Assembly (NCBI GenBank): GCA_022823185.1
Contig: JAJDXQ010000039.1
Location: forward strand, 1 to 52,200
From: Caldilineaceae bacterium
GTDB taxonomy: Bacteria; Chloroflexota; Anaerolineae; Caldilineales; Caldilineaceae
DNA length: 52,200 nucleotides
Direction: 5' to 3'
The notes below the pieces were generated by a model. The model searched no databases, was not told where the DNA came from, and worked only from the letters and a program-made list of their open reading frames with translations. Position numbers and translations under genes: made by a program. Numbering within the stretch: the stretch's first letter is position 1; every line of letters starts with the position of its first letter. This document shows positions 26,762 to 36,448 of the stretch, in pieces.

Positions 26762-28279
26762 ATGAGTCACGTGCATCAGCGTCCAGAGTTGGGTCCAACA
26801 CCTGGCCCAAGCATAGCGGAGATGGAAGAGGGGCTGAGAAGATGGGCGGCTGCCCGGCCTGGAATCATGCAGGTCGAGACCGTAGGGCGAACACCGAAGG
26901 GGCTACCTGTGCTTCTTTGTCGCATCAGCGAGGCTGATGTTTCGGACGAAGACAAGCAGGTGGCCCTCTTTACTTCGACGCATAGCGGCGTGGAGAGGGT
27001 AACGACAGCCGGGCTGCTTCAGCTAGTCAAGTGGCTCATCGGCGACGACCCCCTGGCGGAAGAGATTCGACGGCGTCAGATCGTTCTGATCATGCCGGCA
27101 TGCGAACCGGAGAGCTATGACCGGGAGTTGATCGACGTTGCCGAGTTTTTTGCCGGCCGCAGCCGCTGGGTCTATGAAGGATGGGGATGGGACGGCCCGT
27201 TGGATCCTGAGAATCAGCCGGAGGCGATGGCTGTCAAGGAAGTTGTGGACCGGTACCAGCCGGAGGTCCATCAGGACGTACATGGCATCTGGTTTGAGCA
27301 GTCCACGATGACCGAGAGCACCGGCATTTCGTGGGCCTCGAATCTGTACCGGGGATACTGGCGGCGTATCCCTGATCTGATGAACCAGGCGGCGGAAGAT
27401 GCCGGTTATCTGACAACCCGAGGCGAGGAAAGCGCCGGGCAGATGCTGTCCACAGTTCCGGTCGAGGGTGTCGAGCGCTGGTTCTACGGAAGTACGTCAA
27501 CGCCGAAGGTCGTGTGCGGCCTCTATTCCTACATCCAATACCATAGCATCATACAGACGATGGAGGTCGGCTGGGAGGAGAGCGCGGTGCTGCGGTTGCG
27601 CCGGCTGCTCCAGGTCGGCAACGAGGTATGGCGGGAGGAGCCCTACGCCGGCTACCCCGCCAACCAGGTGAGTTGCCGGTCGTCGGTTGCCATTGCGGGC
27701 TGGGGCAGGACGGCTGCGCAGCGGCGGGCCAGCCGGGTCGAGTTGTGGCGTAAGCTGCCGCAGATCTCGCATACGTGCGGCTGGCCCGAGGCGCGCGATG
27801 GCATTGTCGCAATGGTTTCCACGACGCCGGAAAGCCGCAACCTGTATGCGCCGGGAGAGGAGTCGTCCGCGCCGAATCTGAACGAGCCGAATCTGGAGCC
27901 GATGTTTGCCAAGCTCAAGCGGAACCCTCGCTTCGACGGCGATGCCCTGGACGAGTTTCTGCGGCTGTCGGTCTCACGTCAGGTGACATGGCCACAGGTG
28001 GAGTATGAAGGTCCGGCGGAACCGATCCTGAACGGCCTCGCGATACGTCTGCGTATTCCCCATCCGGACGTAACTTTCAAACATCTCAGGCTGGATGGAC
28101 ACACTATGGAACCGTCGGACGTCGACGGCTACTTTGTGTATCACAATCCCGGCACCATCGTACAGGTCAACATTCCACCGGGAAAGGTGGAGGACTTTCA
28201 TGTGGTGACCGCTGTATTCGATTCAGCTGCGGAGCGGACTTCGGGCTTCCACCCTGAGGACTGGGATTTGGATGAATGA
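26762..28279 (+). CDS. M14 carboxypeptidase-like protein
   Basis: This 505-residue protein, paralogous to the gene at 32370, has an N-terminal zinc-carboxypeptidase-like domain: the core strand VALFTSTHSGVERVTTAGLL, the segment RQIVLIMPACEPESYDRE (matching the NPDS region of the family) and VHQDVHGIWFE, which carries the likely third zinc ligand. The first zinc motif reads HSGVE (His74, Glu78), with one residue more than the usual HxxE. The C-terminal 150 residues form a separate domain, shared with the paralog, that ends with WLDG-like and VQVNIPPG segments. No signal peptide; probably a cytoplasmic peptidase or amidase. ATG preceded by AGGA. Confidence 0.75.
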   Translation: MSHVHQRPELGPTPGPSIAEMEEGLRRWAAARPGIMQVETVGRTPKGLPVLLCRISEADVSDEDKQVALFTSTHSGVERVTTAGLLQLVKWLIGDDPLAEEIRRRQIVLIMPACEPESYDRELIDVAEFFAGRSRWVYEGWGWDGPLDPENQPEAMAVKEVVDRYQPEVHQDVHGIWFEQSTMTESTGISWASNLYRGYWRRIPDLMNQAAEDAGYLTTRGEESAGQMLSTVPVEGVERWFYGSTSTPKVVCGLYSYIQYHSIIQTMEVGWEESAVLRLRRLLQVGNEVWREEPYAGYPANQVSCRSSVAIAGWGRTAAQRRASRVELWRKLPQISHTCGWPEARDGIVAMVSTTPESRNLYAPGEESSAPNLNEPNLEPMFAKLKRNPRFDGDALDEFLRLSVSRQVTWPQVEYEGPAEPILNGLAIRLRIPHPDVTFKHLRLDGHTMEPSDVDGYFVYHNPGTIVQVNIPPGKVEDFHVVTAVFDSAAERTSGFHPEDWDLDE

Positions 28280-28488
28280 AGCGCTGAAAGCGGGCTTCGC
28301 CGAGGCGGCCGCTCCACTTTGAGATAGCGGACAGGGAGGTGTCATGCCGGTTAGATGTGCAGGATCGGAATCGTGTATTGGGCCTGGGCAGCCTTAGGTC
28401 GTTGCGATTCAGTTCAATGAAAGCAAGCGTGTGATGACATCGGGAGATCTTTCGATAGGCAAACACAGTCATGGAGGAGAGATCTGAG

Positions 28489-30135
28489 ATGAAACGCTAT
28501 CCTATTGCTGTACTGTTTGTAGTCTTAGGGCTGCTGGTTTCAGCCTGTGTTGCGCCGATGCCGGCCGGGGGCGGTGCGGCGGCCGGGCAGGATGCAGAGA
28601 TGGAACCTGCCGAAGTGAAGACGATTCGGTACGGCATGATCCAGTCCATGAAGACATTCGATCCGGCGCGGGAAGGTGGATTTGGCCGCTTCATCATGCA
28701 GCATGTGTGGCTGCCGCCCTTTGTTGCCGACCCGAACGCGAATCTGACGCCGGGCACATGCACGTCGTTTGACGTCAGCGACGACGGGACGACCTATACG
28801 CTCCACGTGAATCCCGACGTGAAGTGGTCGGATGGCAGCCAGTTTACGGCTGGCGATATCAAAGCCTGGTTCGAGTATGTGGTGAATCCGGAGAATCCCG
28901 CAGGATGGGTGCCACCGAACTATGCCGGAATTGTTGGCTATGATACGGTGCGCGAGGGCGCGGCCACAGAGATGGAAGGTCTGGTGGTCGTAGACGAGTT
29001 CACCTTGGAAATCAATCTGAAAGAGGCTGATCCGCTCTTCGTTTTCAAGGTGCTCGCCAACTACAACTCCGCCACGGCCAAGGCGGAACAGGCCTGGGCC
29101 GATCTGAATGGAGAATGGTGGACGAATGATCCGCTGGTAACCGGCCCCTACACGATCGAATCGTGGGACGATGACGTGATGAGCTACGTCTACGTGCCCA
29201 ACCCGAACTACTGGGGCGAAAATACGGCATCTTTGCGGATTGAGGTAACGTCGGTGCTCGCGGAGGAAACGCTCAGCCTGATGTATGAGAATGACCAGTT
29301 CGACATCGTTATTTTCACGGGCGCGGCGGGCGATGCCCTGTCGCTAAAGTACCCCGAAGATGTCGTGCCGATGAACTACAGATACAGCAATATCTGGGGA
29401 TTCAATCCGAACCTGCCGCCAATGGATGATCCGATGGTGCGGCGGGCGCTGATCCACGCCATTGATCACGAGCGCATCGTGCAGGTCATCTACGGTGACA
29501 CCAAGGACCCGGTGGCCGGTCCCATCTATCCGGGCCTGTCGGGTCACCGGCCCGAGATATTCGAGGAGGCCGGGGCGCTAAAATATGATCCCGAACTGGC
29601 AAAGGAGGAGCTGGCCCAGTCCAGTTACGGGTCGGCGGAGAATCTGCCCAAGCTCAATCTTGCGCTGGGGACACCGGATGCCGAGTGGGTACGCGGCATG
29701 GAGATGATCCTGGAAATGTGGCGCGACACGCTTGGCATAACGGACGTCGAAACGAAGCCTTGGTGGAATGACTGGGCGCAAGGCGCGGCCAGAGCCGACG
29801 TCGTCCACATGGGCGGTTTTGGCTGGGGAACGCTGCCGGATCCGGGGCACGCGGTATGGCGGGCCGCTTACACCGGCAACGCCATGAGCAGAATCAAGTA
29901 CAGCAACCCGGAAGTGGACGCGCTGCTTGACGAGGCCATGTCTCTCAGTCGCGATGATCCTCGCTTCCTTGAACTGGTCCACGAGGCGGAACTGATTTAC
30001 CTGGAAGATTATGTTTGGAAGCCCTTCTTCGTGGTTTCCTATTCCTGGCATGCGAAGCCCTGGGTGCAGGGCCTGCAGGGTACCTGGTACAACAACTGGT
30101 ACAACATTGAAGAGGTAACCGTAGCAGACCAATAG
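28489..30135 (+). CDS. ABC transporter solute-binding lipoprotein, family 5
   Basis: A 548-residue lipoprotein with lipobox VSAC at Cys20 and a full SBP_bac_5 domain (VKWSDGSQFTAGDIKAW, DDPMVRRALIHAIDHERI, AKEELAQSSYG). It is related to the three tandem proteins at 1901-7139, sharing the FDPAREGGFGRFI start and the general repeat order, but lacks their CxxC pair. An in-frame ATG at 28471 lies at the GGAGGAGAG ribosome binding site; the ATG at 28489 is correctly spaced from it and starts the signal peptide. It is followed by a 17-bp stem-loop and DppB/DppC. Confidence 0.92.
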   Translation: MKRYPIAVLFVVLGLLVSACVAPMPAGGGAAAGQDAEMEPAEVKTIRYGMIQSMKTFDPAREGGFGRFIMQHVWLPPFVADPNANLTPGTCTSFDVSDDGTTYTLHVNPDVKWSDGSQFTAGDIKAWFEYVVNPENPAGWVPPNYAGIVGYDTVREGAATEMEGLVVVDEFTLEINLKEADPLFVFKVLANYNSATAKAEQAWADLNGEWWTNDPLVTGPYTIESWDDDVMSYVYVPNPNYWGENTASLRIEVTSVLAEETLSLMYENDQFDIVIFTGAAGDALSLKYPEDVVPMNYRYSNIWGFNPNLPPMDDPMVRRALIHAIDHERIVQVIYGDTKDPVAGPIYPGLSGHRPEIFEEAGALKYDPELAKEELAQSSYGSAENLPKLNLALGTPDAEWVRGMEMILEMWRDTLGITDVETKPWWNDWAQGAARADVVHMGGFGWGTLPDPGHAVWRAAYTGNAMSRIKYSNPEVDALLDEAMSLSRDDPRFLELVHEAELIYLEDYVWKPFFVVSYSWHAKPWVQGLQGTWYNNWYNIEEVTVADQ

Positions 30136-30157
30136 GATTTGGTCTGACCGGTTTGGC

Positions 30158-30200
30158 GCAAAGGGAGGCTGGCTTGGGACCCGAGCCAGCTTCCCTTTGC
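30158..30200 (+). other. 17-bp stem-loop after the fifth binding protein
   Basis: Bases 30158-30174 pair with 30184-30200 (17 bp with one G-U pair, 9-base loop), starting 22 bases after the stop. There is no T tract, and the permease gene is 209 bases downstream. Probably a transcript-stabilising or read-through-limiting structure. The rest of the gap up to 30408 is AT-richer but shows no gene. Confidence 0.75.
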
Positions 30201-30408
30201 CCGACCTTCCTGTTTGGCAAGTGCCGATTCCTGCCAGAGACCTCAAATGAATTCAGCCTCAGGTTTCAACCAGGAATCTCGCGGCGGCCAGCGCGAGGTT
30301 TTTTCTTTGTTCGGGCATTCGTAATTCGCCAGATAGAAGAATGAGATACTTTAAAGAGTTCATGAAATGCCGGTATTTGTTCGACATAGGTGAACAGGAG
30401 GACTCAGT

Positions 30409-31347
30409 TTGCTTAAGTATCTGATCCTGCGCGTGCTCGGCATCATCCCTTTGCTGCTGGTCGTTCTCGTGATCATCTTCACGCTGGGCCACCTGGCCCC
30501 CGGCGACCCGATCGAGATGATGTATGAGAGTATGGAGACGGTTGTCGCTACCGAGGAGATGGTGGACCGGGCGCGGGCGCGGCTTGGCCTGGATCAGCCG
30601 CTTCACGTGCAGTTCATCAGGTATGTGGGCAACGTGCTGCGTGGCGACCTTGGCGACTCCATCGTTCGCAGCCGCCCCGTGTTGGGCATGATCCTGAAAG
30701 TCTTCCCGATTTCTGCCCAGGTGGGTCTGCTGGCGTTCGTGGTTCTGGTTGTTACTGGCATCCCGTTGGGTGTATTGGCGGCAGTCAAGCAGAACACCGC
30801 AGTGGACTATTTCATTGTGGGGGGAAGTCTTTTCCTGCGCACAGTTCCCGTGTATGTTCTGGCTCCTCTGCTGTTCATCATCCTGGTGCTCAGGCTTGAC
30901 ATCATGAACGTTCCCTACGGCTGGAAGGGCATCACGCACCCGAATGTGATTATGCCCACCCTGATGTTGATTCTGTTTCCTCTTGCCGTCGTGATTCGGC
31001 AGATGAGGGTTGGCATCCTGGAAGTGGCTGAGAACGACTACGTTCGCACCGCACGGGCGAAGGGACTGAAGGAACGGCAGGTAGTTCTGGGGCACGTCAT
31101 GCGCAACGCGATTACTCCGGTGGTGACGTCACTGGGGTTGATCGTCACTGGCCTGATCACAGGGTCAGTCTTTGTTGAGCAGATCTTCGGCATCCCCGGA
31201 TACGGAAATCTGTTCGTAACCTCGCTTATTCAACGCGACTATCCGCTGATGATGGACTGTACGCTCTTTGGGGCGTTTCTCATAATGATGAGCAACCTGA
31301 TCGTGGACTTTGTCTACCCGTTCCTTGATCCGAGGGTGACGCTGTGA
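30409..31347 (+). CDS. ABC transporter permease, DppB type
   Basis: This 312-residue membrane protein starts at a TTG with AGGAGG at 30396-30401. It has an N-terminal helix (YLILRVLGIIPLLLVVLVII), LAPGDPIEMM after helix 1, LGLDQPLHVQFIRYVG and GDLGDSIV, then four to five further helices and the EAA loop at about residues 210-239 (DYVRTARAKGL...RNAITPVV). It ends with YPFLDPRVTL. Its stop overlaps the start of the DppC-type gene (GTGA), so the two subunits are translationally coupled. Confidence 0.93.
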   Translation: MLKYLILRVLGIIPLLLVVLVIIFTLGHLAPGDPIEMMYESMETVVATEEMVDRARARLGLDQPLHVQFIRYVGNVLRGDLGDSIVRSRPVLGMILKVFPISAQVGLLAFVVLVVTGIPLGVLAAVKQNTAVDYFIVGGSLFLRTVPVYVLAPLLFIILVLRLDIMNVPYGWKGITHPNVIMPTLMLILFPLAVVIRQMRVGILEVAENDYVRTARAKGLKERQVVLGHVMRNAITPVVTSLGLIVTGLITGSVFVEQIFGIPGYGNLFVTSLIQRDYPLMMDCTLFGAFLIMMSNLIVDFVYPFLDPRVTL

Positions 31348-32357
31348 CGGACCAAGTTTCGAGGCGAGAGGTCGAGCAGTCTTCGTCAGAAGTCAGAAAC
31401 AGAATCCTCAAAGAGGAACTCGAAACGCCGTTAGCGGGCCAGAGGGGTCTGTGGAGCGACGCGTTCAGGCGTTTGCTGCGAAACCGTTTGTCCCTGATCG
31501 GCCTCATTGTCGTCGTATTCACGTATGCAACGGCGCTTGCGGGGCCCTATCTTGCGCCGTACGACCACCTGGACCAGAACCTGGATCAGATAGGTATGCC
31601 GCCCAATGCAGAGCACTGGCTGGGCACTGACGACGTGGGCCGCGACTATTTCAGCCGGTTGCTGCATGCGATGCGGACGGCAGTTCTGATATCGATTCTC
31701 GTGCCGCTGCTGACCCTGATTATCGGAGTGACGCTAGGCACGATCAGCGCCTATTCGGGCAGGGCAGTTGACAACACAATCATGCGCCTGGCCGATGTCG
31801 TGATGACAATCCCTACCATTCTCTTCGCGGCTCTGATCAACGCCTCGATTGCCGAACCGTTGGAAGCGGTGCTGGCCGTCTTCCAGGACCAGACTGGATG
31901 GAAATTCCTGACCAATACGGTTTACGTGGATTATCTGATCGTTTTCAGCGCTCTGTCGCTCATCTCGTGGCCGGGCGAGGCCCGGCTGATTCGCGGGCAG
32001 ATTCTTTCGCTGCGGGAGCAGGACTATGTGCTTGCGGCGCGTTCGGTGGGCGCGACCACCAGGCAGATCATGCTCAGGCACCTGGTTCCTAATGCGCTGG
32101 GCCCGGTGATTGTCAGCTTTACCTTCAGCATGTCCAGCGCCATGATTCTTGAGGCATCGCTCAGCTATCTGGGTATCGGTATACAGCCTCCCGGCGCGAG
32201 TTTGGGTTCGATGATCAACAGGTCGATGCCATCCTGGCGGACTTGGCCGCATCTGATCGCCATTCCGGCCATCGTGCTGGGCATCGTGACACTGGCTATC
32301 AATTTCCTGGGCGACGGCCTCAACGACGCGCTGAATCCCCGCCAGGCAGGCAAATAA
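31344..32357 (+). CDS. ABC transporter permease, DppC type
   Basis: This 337-residue permease starts at a GTG overlapping the previous stop by four bases. It has a long cytoplasmic tail (about 50 residues), LWSDAFRRLLRNRLSLIG, the first helix, HWLGTDDVGRDYFSRLL, helices, the EAA loop at about residues 227-252 (DYVLAARSVGATTRQ...RHLVPNALG) and LSYLGIGIQPPGASLG. It is closest in style to the DppC gene at 8274. The ending is NFLGDGLNDALNPRQ. No ATPase genes follow; a peptidase gene starts 12 bases downstream. Confidence 0.93.
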   Translation: MTDQVSRREVEQSSSEVRNRILKEELETPLAGQRGLWSDAFRRLLRNRLSLIGLIVVVFTYATALAGPYLAPYDHLDQNLDQIGMPPNAEHWLGTDDVGRDYFSRLLHAMRTAVLISILVPLLTLIIGVTLGTISAYSGRAVDNTIMRLADVVMTIPTILFAALINASIAEPLEAVLAVFQDQTGWKFLTNTVYVDYLIVFSALSLISWPGEARLIRGQILSLREQDYVLAARSVGATTRQIMLRHLVPNALGPVIVSFTFSMSSAMILEASLSYLGIGIQPPGASLGSMINRSMPSWRTWPHLIAIPAIVLGIVTLAINFLGDGLNDALNPRQAGK

Positions 32358-32369
32358 AGAGAGCGCTTC

Positions 32370-33845
32370 GTGAATCTCAACTGGACCCCTCGCGTTTGGT
32401 CTCAAGGATCAGCCGACAGCGGCGATCTCCTTTCATACCCGTCACTACCTGAACTGGAATCGTTTTGCAGAAAGTTGCAGAGCGACTTTTCAGGATACGT
32501 TGTCCTTGAAGAGGCTGGCCGTTCCGTGCGGGGGCAGCCGATCTGGATGTTGACCTTTACGGACCAGGAGGTTGGCGACGAAGACAAGCAGCGCGTCCTG
32601 ATGGTTGGGCAGGAGCATGGGCAGGAACGAAGCGCCAGCCTGGCTTTGCTGGAACTGGCGCGCTGGCTCGTTACACCTGCTGCGGACGAAATTCGCCGCA
32701 AGCAGCGCATTGGGCTGATGCCGGTGGCCAACCCCGATTCGTGGGAGAACCTGCGATTCAACAATGTGAACGACGTGAACCTGTATGCGGATTTCTCGCT
32801 TGACGGCGATCCCACACAGCCGGAGTCCCAGGCCGTGGCAGAGATATTGGAACTGATGCAGCCGGAACTGTTCTGCTCGCTTCACGGGACCGAGTTTGGC
32901 TGGAAATACCGCATGGGCGAGAGCAATGGGTTTTCGTGGACGACGAGCCAGTTTGACCGCACGCATTCGCGTCTCTTCATCGAGGAGCTTAACCGGGCGG
33001 CCGAGGCTGCTGGATTCCCCCAGGACCGCGGCGAGGAAGAGGCAGAGCGTATCCTCCCCTGGCTGCCGGGGAACATCCACCATTCATATTACTCTGGGCA
33101 GCGCGTAACTTCCTGCGTCCATGCTTATCACCGCTTTCATACGCTCGCCAATACAATGGAGGTCCACCATCCCCGCAGCGGATTGATTCGCTGCAGGAGG
33201 ATGCTGGAGCTTGGCAATCAGCCGTGGCGGAATGAAGCTGTGGCTGGCTATCCTGTGCGGACGATGTTTCAGCAGGATGAGACATTTGTGGCGGCGTATG
33301 GGCAGACGGCGGCCGAACGCAGGGCGAGCCGGGTGGAGCTGTGGGCGCACACGAACCAGTTTGTGGTCGCACGGGGGGTCAACGAGCCGGTAGGCATGGC
33401 GCTGACGGCTTTTTCACTGGATCCTGGCGATTACGACCGCTGGCGAGCAGCTGAGATCGATCCGTTTTTGCAGAAATACGGACACGACCAGGGGATAGAC
33501 GTTAGCGAGATCCGGGCTGCTTGCCGGCGGTACCCTCGTATGCAAAGCCTGCGCTGCGATCAGATTAAGCCGGTAGCGAGCGATCGGGCCAGGCCACTTT
33601 TGCGAGCGGCTGGTCACGGTCTGGCATTGCGTCTGAGGCTACCGCGTTTGGCTTCCCCGCAACGCATTTGGCTCGACGGCCGTCCGATTGGCCCCTCACC
33701 CGTCGATGGCTACGAGAGCTGGAATACGCAGAACGGGTTCACTATGGTCCAGTTCAACATCCCTCCGCGCGCAGACTCGGATGGGTTTCAGCGTCATTTG
33801 ATCGCGGTGGCTTACAGGGCGCCGCGTATCGATCGGGCCACCTGA
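32370..33845 (+). CDS. M14 carboxypeptidase-like protein
   Basis: A 491-residue paralog of the gene at 26762. The zinc motif HxxE is intact here (His83, Glu86 in GQEHGQERS), followed by GLMPVANPDSWENLRFNNVN, which matches the NPD(G/S)...R.N.N region of M14 enzymes, and SLHGTEFGWK with the likely third ligand His. A C-terminal accessory domain of about 130 residues is shared with the paralog. No signal peptide. It follows a Dpp-type transporter, so hydrolysis of an imported peptide or amide conjugate is plausible. The start is a GTG with a weak site (AAAGAG). Confidence 0.82.
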   Translation: MNLNWTPRVWSQGSADSGDLLSYPSLPELESFCRKLQSDFSGYVVLEEAGRSVRGQPIWMLTFTDQEVGDEDKQRVLMVGQEHGQERSASLALLELARWLVTPAADEIRRKQRIGLMPVANPDSWENLRFNNVNDVNLYADFSLDGDPTQPESQAVAEILELMQPELFCSLHGTEFGWKYRMGESNGFSWTTSQFDRTHSRLFIEELNRAAEAAGFPQDRGEEEAERILPWLPGNIHHSYYSGQRVTSCVHAYHRFHTLANTMEVHHPRSGLIRCRRMLELGNQPWRNEAVAGYPVRTMFQQDETFVAAYGQTAAERRASRVELWAHTNQFVVARGVNEPVGMALTAFSLDPGDYDRWRAAEIDPFLQKYGHDQGIDVSEIRAACRRYPRMQSLRCDQIKPVASDRARPLLRAAGHGLALRLRLPRLASPQRIWLDGRPIGPSPVDGYESWNTQNGFTMVQFNIPPRADSDGFQRHLIAVAYRAPRIDRAT

Positions 33846-33885
33846 TTCAGACTGGTTCGAGTTGTCTTGAGTAGAGTAAGCTGGC

Positions 33886-34890
33886 ATGCCGCTCAGGAAG
33901 ATTGATCCCGGAATGAAGCTGGCCGTCTCCATTTCGGCAGAAGCTGGGGACGACTATCTTGCCTTCCTGAAACAGATGGGAATCAGTTGGGTCACGCTGT
34001 GGACGACGGCGCCGCGGGCCGGGGCGGAATACTACCGTCAGGTGAAGAGACGTTTCGCCAATGCCGGACTGCGGGTTTACGGTTTTGGGAATGGCAACCT
34101 GCACAACCAGGATGCAATCGTGCTGGGATTGGAGAACCGGGACGCCAAGATAGAGGAGTACAAACTGCATCTACGCGCTCTGGGCGAGGCGGACATTCCC
34201 TACACAACTTATGCACACATGGCGAACGGGGTCTGGAGCTCGGAGCCGGAGAGTACGCGAGGAGGGGCCCGCGCGCGCAGCTTTGATGTTGACAAGGATC
34301 ACGTTGGCTACAGAGGGGCCAATCGCTTTCATACGCCGCTTTCCCACGGACGGGTCTACAGCGAGGAAGAGATCTGGGACAACTTCCGGCATTTCGTTGG
34401 GGAGATTGTTCCCGTGGCCGAAGAGCAGGGCATCCGCATTGGCATCCATCCAGACGATCCGCCCCGACTTAAACTGGCCGGCGTGCCGCGGTGCATTTTC
34501 AGCAGCTTTGACGGCTACCAACGGGCGATGGCTATCGCTGACAGCCGTAACATAGGGATCTGCTTCTGTATCGGCTGCTGGCTGGAGGGCGGTCCTATTA
34601 TGGGAAAAGACACTGACGAGGCCTTGCGCGAATTCGGGCAGCAGAACAAGGTCTTTAAGGTCCATTTCCGAAACGTCGACCGGCCTCTGCCCCGGTTTGT
34701 GGAGACCTTCGTTGATGACGGGTATTACGATATGCGGAGGGCAATCGACACGCTGAAGGAGATAGAGTTCAACGGCGTTCTCATTCCCGATCATGTCCCG
34801 CTGATGGGAGATGATCCGCGCATTGGCACGGCCTACACAATTGGCTGGATAAAGGCGATGATAGACGGGGCCGAGGGTCAGACCTCGTAG
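33886..34890 (+). CDS. uxuA: Mannonate dehydratase
   Basis: This 334-residue protein matches the UxuA family: GIHPDDPP (metal ligand His188), GICFCIGCW (candidate ligand Cys228), VHFRNV (His260), DDGYYDM, and PDHVP (Asp302) near the end. UxuA removes water from D-mannonate to give 2-keto-3-deoxy-gluconate in hexuronate catabolism. The family also includes proteins with other or low activity, so the substrate needs care. The four expected metal ligands appear present. It is the last plus-strand gene of this arm and points toward the minus-strand sialidase operon. The isomerase (UxuC/UxuB) partners are not in the window, although the Gfo/Idh/MocA enzymes at 9416-11556 could supply a dehydrogenase step. 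Confidence 0.88.
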   Translation: MPLRKIDPGMKLAVSISAEAGDDYLAFLKQMGISWVTLWTTAPRAGAEYYRQVKRRFANAGLRVYGFGNGNLHNQDAIVLGLENRDAKIEEYKLHLRALGEADIPYTTYAHMANGVWSSEPESTRGGARARSFDVDKDHVGYRGANRFHTPLSHGRVYSEEEIWDNFRHFVGEIVPVAEEQGIRIGIHPDDPPRLKLAGVPRCIFSSFDGYQRAMAIADSRNIGICFCIGCWLEGGPIMGKDTDEALREFGQQNKVFKVHFRNVDRPLPRFVETFVDDGYYDMRRAIDTLKEIEFNGVLIPDHVPLMGDDPRIGTAYTIGWIKAMIDGAEGQTS

Positions 34891-35171
34891 CCCTCAGGGC
34901 GCCGATTTGCCAGCTCGCCGGTCAGGTGGGTATTGCGTTTCGAGCAGCGACACACGCGATCACTGGTTTCAGTTTTAGCATGTGCAGAAGAGGAGAGCTG
35001 CAGCCAGAAGTGCCGCTTCTTACAGCATTCCCCTCGTAGTTCCTCACTTAACCCTCGTCATTCAGGTCCTATTATGCGCATGAAATCCTGCGTGGGCCGA
35101 CTCGCGGGGACGATCCGGCGCGTGCGGATGCATGTTCTCGGTTTGTCGACGGCGGGCGAAAGGACACAGAG
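34891..35171. other. Convergent intergenic region
   Basis: This 281-base gap lies between two converging genes. I see no strong bidirectional terminator: GCCCTCAGGGC near 34889-34899 is a short palindrome with too small a loop. No gene or repeat was recognised. Confidence 0.5.
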
Positions 35172-36332
35172 CTATTGCTCGCCTAGCGCCTTATCGACCG
35201 CCTCAATCAGCTCATCTTCCTGCCAGACAATGGCGATGGCGCGGTAGTCATTGTGCTGATAGAGGACATTTCTGGCACTTTGGCGGGCATCAGCGGCGAG
35301 GCGCATTGAGGGATTGTAATAGTAGATGGTGACGCCCTGACCGTCGTTGAGGACGACGTTGGAAGGGTAGCCGAGGTCTGTGCGGCGGGACTCTTCGACA
35401 GTGTAGCCGTAGAGATGACCTGAGAAGGTAAGGAGACAATCGAGCCAGGAGCGCCCGCCATCGCGGCTGATGCGGCCTTCGATGCGGAAGGGCGGATTGC
35501 GGTTGCCGTAGGTGAGCAGGATGTCGCCATTGGAGAGCCGCACCATGTCGGCGGGATGCTGGCGGGCCTGGGTGATCTGGGTGGACGGGGACCAGGTCAG
35601 GCCGCCGTCCTGTGAGCGAGTACTGTGCAGCGCCTGGGCGGTGTCGTCTCGTTGCACAGCGAGGAGTTCGCCGTCAGGCAGGACGATAAGAGCGGTCTCA
35701 TTCCGGTGCGGCGCGATCTGTGAGAGACCTCCCCATGTCCGGCCATCATCCTGGGAACGTAAGAGATAGGAGACGTCATACTGAGGCTCGCCCGGCTCGC
35801 CTGCCTGGGGCCGGCTGTTGTAGACCGGCGCCAGCAGTGTCCCATCGTCGATCGAGACGACTTTGCCGAAGAACGACGCGGTTGCCAGGGTATCAAACGA
35901 CAGAGGATATGGCCTTTCCCAGGTGAGGCCGCTATCGACGGAGCGGGTCGCCATTAACGCAACCGGTTTGGGGCTGGAGATAGGGAGCCCGCCCTGGTAG
36001 TTGCCGTCGGCGTCGTATCTGTGTTCGCGCTGGTAGAGGAGGACGAGCGTTCCCCGGGATGATACGCCGAACGCCGCATCACGGTCGTCGTCATCACCGT
36101 CGGCGAGCAGATTCGGAGGCGTCCAGGTCAGGCCGTTGTCGGAGGAGCGCACGACTTCCATGCGCCCGGCGCGGCCGAGATGGCCGGCGCCGCCCCGCAG
36201 CGCGGCGACCAAATCACCGTTGGGGGCCAGGGCCAGAATGGGAAAGAGTCCGCCGCCACAGTAAGCGGTGGTTTCACGTGTGCCAGGGAGAGTGCGGATG
36301 TCGACAGTGTGGTGGGACGCCAAGTTGGTCAC
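35172..36332 (-). CDS. Sialidase-like BNR-repeat protein (tandem copy 1)
   Basis: A 386-residue six-bladed-propeller protein with five Asp boxes: SSDNGLTW, SVDSGLTW, SQDDGRTW, SQDGGLTW and SRDGGRSW. It belongs to the exo-alpha-sialidase/BNR superfamily. The FRIP motif of true sialidases is replaced by GLFPIL near residue 30, so the activity may be on another glycan. There is no signal peptide. The start is a GTG with AAAGGAG nine bases upstream. The upstream gene is a very close paralog (same length, same order of motifs), so this is a recent tandem duplication. Last gene of the probable operon that begins at 48497. Confidence 0.82.
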   Translation of the reverse strand: MTNLASHHTVDIRTLPGTRETTAYCGGGLFPILALAPNGDLVAALRGGAGHLGRAGRMEVVRSSDNGLTWTPPNLLADGDDDDRDAAFGVSSRGTLVLLYQREHRYDADGNYQGGLPISSPKPVALMATRSVDSGLTWERPYPLSFDTLATASFFGKVVSIDDGTLLAPVYNSRPQAGEPGEPQYDVSYLLRSQDDGRTWGGLSQIAPHRNETALIVLPDGELLAVQRDDTAQALHSTRSQDGGLTWSPSTQITQARQHPADMVRLSNGDILLTYGNRNPPFRIEGRISRDGGRSWLDCLLTFSGHLYGYTVEESRRTDLGYPSNVVLNDGQGVTIYYYNPSMRLAADARQSARNVLYQHNDYRAIAIVWQEDELIEAVDKALGEQ

Positions 36333-36448
36333 TTCGGTGTCTCCTTTGGTCCGAGTCGCGGCAGTGGCTTGCGCGCATGTCCGGAACCTGCGCGGCGCTC
36401 CTCAGCGGCGCCCTTGACCATCCGGAGCGGTCGGCGGATGACACGGGG

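Noticed and set aside
34889..34899. Terminator between the converging genes
   Set aside because: The palindrome GCCCTCAGGGC leaves a one-base loop and is not followed by a T tract on either strand.
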